NCBI GenBank assembly: GCA_027296055.1
Contig: JAPUJT010000124.1
Span: forward strand, 66,992 to 109,690
Origin: Planctomycetota bacterium
GTDB lineage: Bacteria > Planctomycetota > JAPUJT01
DNA: 42,699 nt
Direction of reading: 5' to 3'
Part shown: positions 40,804-42,699 of the stretch, in pieces
Numbering within the stretch: the stretch's first letter is position 1
Layout: each line of letters starts with the position of its first letter
Translations under genes and position numbers: made by a program
The notes under the pieces: generated by a model
What the model saw: the letters and a program-made list of their open reading frames with translations, nothing else
Told to the model about the DNA's origin: nothing
The model's database searches: none

Positions 40804-42129
40804 ATGACGCGAGATCCCAGAAGACTCTCCGAGGATCATCTCCGCGGCATGCTGGAAGACTCAGGCGCGCTTCCCGAAGACCTCGACCGATTCGACGTGA
40901 TCGTCTCCCGCCGAAAGTTCCTCGGCATGGCAGGCGGCGCGGTCGGTCTCCTGGCCGGACTGGGCGCCGGAACCGACGCCGCGCTGCGCGGACTCTTCGG
41001 GCGCGGGTTGATCCCCGTCGCGTGGGCTCAGGACGCGGACAGAGGCACGGATATCCCCGGCAAGCCGGGAATGATCGTCCACTTCCCGCAGCCGATCAAC
41101 GGCGAGTTTCCTCCGCATCTCCTGGATGATGATGTGACCCCCTCGGAGCGGCACTACGTGCGCAACAGCGGGGGCGTGCCGACGAGGGCCGAGAAACGGG
41201 ACCTGCAGGGGTGGAAGCTCACCGTGAACGGGGAGGTGAAGACACCTCTGGAGCTTTCCATAGATGACCTCAAGGCGTTACCCGCAGTGACCCTCTCTTT
41301 AGTGATAGAGTGCGGCGGCAATGGCCGCTCACTCTTCGAACCGCCGGTGCGAGGCAATCCCTGGGGACGCGGCGCCGTCGCTTGCAGCGAGTGGACCGGC
41401 GTCCGGCTTCGCGACGTCCTGCGGAAGGCCGGACTTAAGGAGAGCGCCGTCTACACGGCCCACTACGGGGAGGATCAGCCCCTCGGCCGCGCCGAGCCGT
41501 TCTCCCGTGGCGTCCCGATCGATAAGGCGATGGAGGAGCATACGATCATCGCCTACCGGATGAACGGGAAGGACGTGACGACTCTCAATGGCTTTCCCGT
41601 CCGCCTCGTCGTACCCGGCTGGGTCGGTTCCTGCTCCCAGAAGTGGCTGAACCGCATCTGGATACGAGACAAGGTCCACGATTCTCAGAAGATGAGAGGG
41701 TACTCCTACCGCATCCCCGCCTACCCCGTGGCGCCGGGAGTGCGCCCGCCTGAATCCGACATGAAGATCGCGACATCGTTCCCCATCAAATCCATGATCA
41801 CCCGGCCGGCCGCCAACAGCGAGTTCCGGGTCGGCGAGAAGATCTCCGTGGCGGGTCACGCTTGGGCGGGGGACAATGAGGTCTCCAGGGTCCTCCTATC
41901 CACCGACTACGGCGTCCACTGGGATGAGGCGCGCCTCATCCCTCCCAGGAATACTTACGCGTGGGCACGATTCGAGAAGGAGGTGACGTTCGAGAGGAAG
42001 GGGTATTACGAGATCTGGGCGAGAGCCTTCGACGACAAGGACTCCGCCCAGCCGTTCCGTCAGCCCTGGAATCCCAAGGGGTATCTCGGCAACGTCATCC
42101 ACCGTCTTCCGCTTCGCGTCGCCGTCTGA
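40804..42129 (+). CDS. Tat-exported sulfite oxidase/SoxC-type molybdenum enzyme
   Basis: 441 residues. SRRKFLG (35-41) plus a hydrophobic stretch to about 60 is a Tat signal for a cofactor-loaded protein. The sulfite oxidase-family Mo domain has Cys170 (VIECGGNGRS), the conserved Mo ligand, and the dimer domain ends with RAFDDKDSAQPFRQPWNPKGY. HYVRNSGGVP (117-126) and the spacing match SoxC/sulfite dehydrogenase-like proteins. No cytochrome partner (SoxD/SorB) is adjacent. It begins 4 bases after frdD, so it is probably the fifth gene of the frd unit. Whether it oxidises sulfite or another substrate is unknown. Confidence 0.85.
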   Translation: MTRDPRRLSEDHLRGMLEDSGALPEDLDRFDVIVSRRKFLGMAGGAVGLLAGLGAGTDAALRGLFGRGLIPVAWAQDADRGTDIPGKPGMIVHFPQPINGEFPPHLLDDDVTPSERHYVRNSGGVPTRAEKRDLQGWKLTVNGEVKTPLELSIDDLKALPAVTLSLVIECGGNGRSLFEPPVRGNPWGRGAVACSEWTGVRLRDVLRKAGLKESAVYTAHYGEDQPLGRAEPFSRGVPIDKAMEEHTIIAYRMNGKDVTTLNGFPVRLVVPGWVGSCSQKWLNRIWIRDKVHDSQKMRGYSYRIPAYPVAPGVRPPESDMKIATSFPIKSMITRPAANSEFRVGEKISVAGHAWAGDNEVSRVLLSTDYGVHWDEARLIPPRNTYAWARFEKEVTFERKGYYEIWARAFDDKDSAQPFRQPWNPKGYLGNVIHRLPLRVAV

Positions 42130-42150
42130 TCCGGCCGGCATGCGATGCGG

Positions 42151-42699
42151 CTACGGAGATATCAGCGCCACCGCGTGTCGCCCACCCGCGGCCACGGCCG
42201 CAACGCCCGTAAGAAACCCGCCGGCGCCGTCCACGACCTGCACCGGCACGGTGCTGGAGCTGGGGGTCCCATCCCCCAGCTGACCGAAGCGGTTCTCCCC
42301 CCACGCGCGGACGGTGCCGTCATCCAACATCGCCACCGTGTGCGAACTCCCTCCGGCCGCGGCCGCAACATTCGTGAGGAGCCCCCCGGCGCCGTCCACG
42401 ACCTGCACGGGCACGCTGCTGTGCGTGAAGGTCCCATCCCCCAGCTGACCGGAGAAGTTGGATCCCCACGCGCGGAGAGTGCCGTCATCCATCAGCGCCA
42501 CCGTGTGGCTAGCCCCCGCGGCCACGGCCACAACGCCCGAGAGGAGCCCCCCGGCGCCGTCCACGACCTGCACGGGCACGCTGCTGTCTGTGGTGGTCCC
42601 ATCGCCCAGCGCACCGGTGCCGTTGAATCCCCACGCGCGGAGGGTGCCGTCATCCATCAGCGCCACCGTATGAAATCCTCCCGCGACCACGGCCGCAAC
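42151..42699 (-). CDS. RCC1-repeat protein, C-terminal part (continues beyond window)
   Basis: The gene runs to the right edge. The visible 182 residues carry just over three RCC1/BLIP-II-type repeats with HTVALMDDGTLRAWG, GQLGDGT and VPVQVVDGAGG. The period is 55 residues (165 bp), with nearly identical DNA between units. RCC1 propellers have seven blades, so several more repeats lie outside. Function of bacterial RCC1 proteins is mostly unknown; many are secreted or attached to the cell surface. It is convergent with the Tat enzyme gene, separated by 21 bases. Confidence 0.75.
   Translation of the reverse strand, partial: VAAVVAGGFHTVALMDDGTLRAWGFNGTGALGDGTTTDSSVPVQVVDGAGGLLSGVVAVAAGASHTVALMDDGTLRAWGSNFSGQLGDGTFTHSSVPVQVVDGAGGLLTNVAAAAGGSSHTVAMLDDGTVRAWGENRFGQLGDGTPSSSTVPVQVVDGAGGFLTGVAAVAAGGRHAVALISP
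42316..42699. repeat. 165-bp tandem repeats coding for RCC1 blades
   Basis: GCCGTCATCCA recurs at 42316, 42481 and 42646, exactly 165 bases apart, with long matching stretches between units (CCGGCGCCGTCCACGACCTG and CCATC-CCCAGC). High base identity suggests recent or ongoing exchange between blades. Confidence 0.8.

Noticed and set aside
42316..42699. CRISPR-like regular repeats
   Set aside because: The 165-base period is a multiple of three, in frame, and codes for RCC1 blades.

Overview
The window is GC-rich bacterial chromosome, packed with short, often overlapping genes (many ATGA, TTGA or TAATG junctions) and with GTG/TTG starts. Many products are exported: lipoproteins, a Tat-signal oxidoreductase, and secreted TPR and HEAT proteins. 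It also carries a cytochrome c oxidase subunit III and a four-subunit fumarate reductase/succinate dehydrogenase. This suggests a Gram-negative-type, respiring, environmental bacterium. The style of the secreted HEAT/TPR proteins and the DUF885, IPT/TIG and RCC1 content resembles Planctomycetota or neighbouring uncultured phyla, but that is inference and weakly held. There are no rRNA or tRNA genes, no CRISPR array, and no transposase or integrase gene in the window.

Layout. 0-5.6 kb: an EEP-family phosphatase/nuclease overlapping a CehA/McbA-type PHP metallohydrolase, then a lipoprotein and an outer-membrane-type protein, then a convergent SprT-like protein. 5.6-9.9 kb: loosely packed accessory DNA, with a candidate structured RNA ending in a strong intrinsic terminator, small unrelated plus-strand genes (RDD membrane protein, small secreted protein, ABM monooxygenase-like protein, two membrane proteins, GNAT acetyltransferase), palindromic elements, and the first copies of a dispersed 23-bp repeat. 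9.9-15.3 kb: three paralogous lipoproteins (IPT/TIG plus sugar-dehydrogenase beta-propeller) on the minus strand. Two belong to an ancient tandem duplication whose junction is marked by the 23-bp repeat in inverted orientation, and one duplicated partner gene has lost its centre in frame. 15.3-24.7 kb: ogt, a His/Arg-rich exported protein, TPR and HEAT proteins, an overlapping four-gene set (epimerase, SCP2-like, FAD oxidase, PLP enzyme), a membrane-anchored unknown, an HTH protein and an FmdB-type zinc ribbon. 24.7-30.1 kb: a frameshifted alpha/beta-hydrolase lipoprotein, repeat copies enclosing a remnant of a second hydrolase, a DUF885 lipoprotein, and a cox3 gene with a 37-residue membrane protein. 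30.3-34.8 kb: an unknown protein, a thioredoxin-fold protein without CxxC, a diadenylate cyclase of the archaeal type, and a YdeP/FdhF-type molybdoenzyme. 34.9-37.4 kb: CvpA and a three-domain fusion (NMN adenylyltransferase-like, Nudix, eIF2B-like). 37.5-42.1 kb: frdABCD behind a near-consensus promoter, followed at 4 bp by a Tat-exported sulfite-oxidase-family enzyme. The right edge is the C-terminus of an RCC1-repeat protein.

The most unusual items are the adenylyltransferase-Nudix-eIF2B fusion with a palindromic repeat inside its coding sequence, the 23-bp repeat family that sits at stop codons and at duplication or decay junctions, and the orphan terminator with its candidate structured RNA at 5.8-6.0 kb. 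How the genes work together can be argued only for the frd operon (membrane quinone-fumarate/succinate chemistry), the cox3 set, the translationally coupled 19.0-22.9 kb set, and the cvpA-fusion gene pair.
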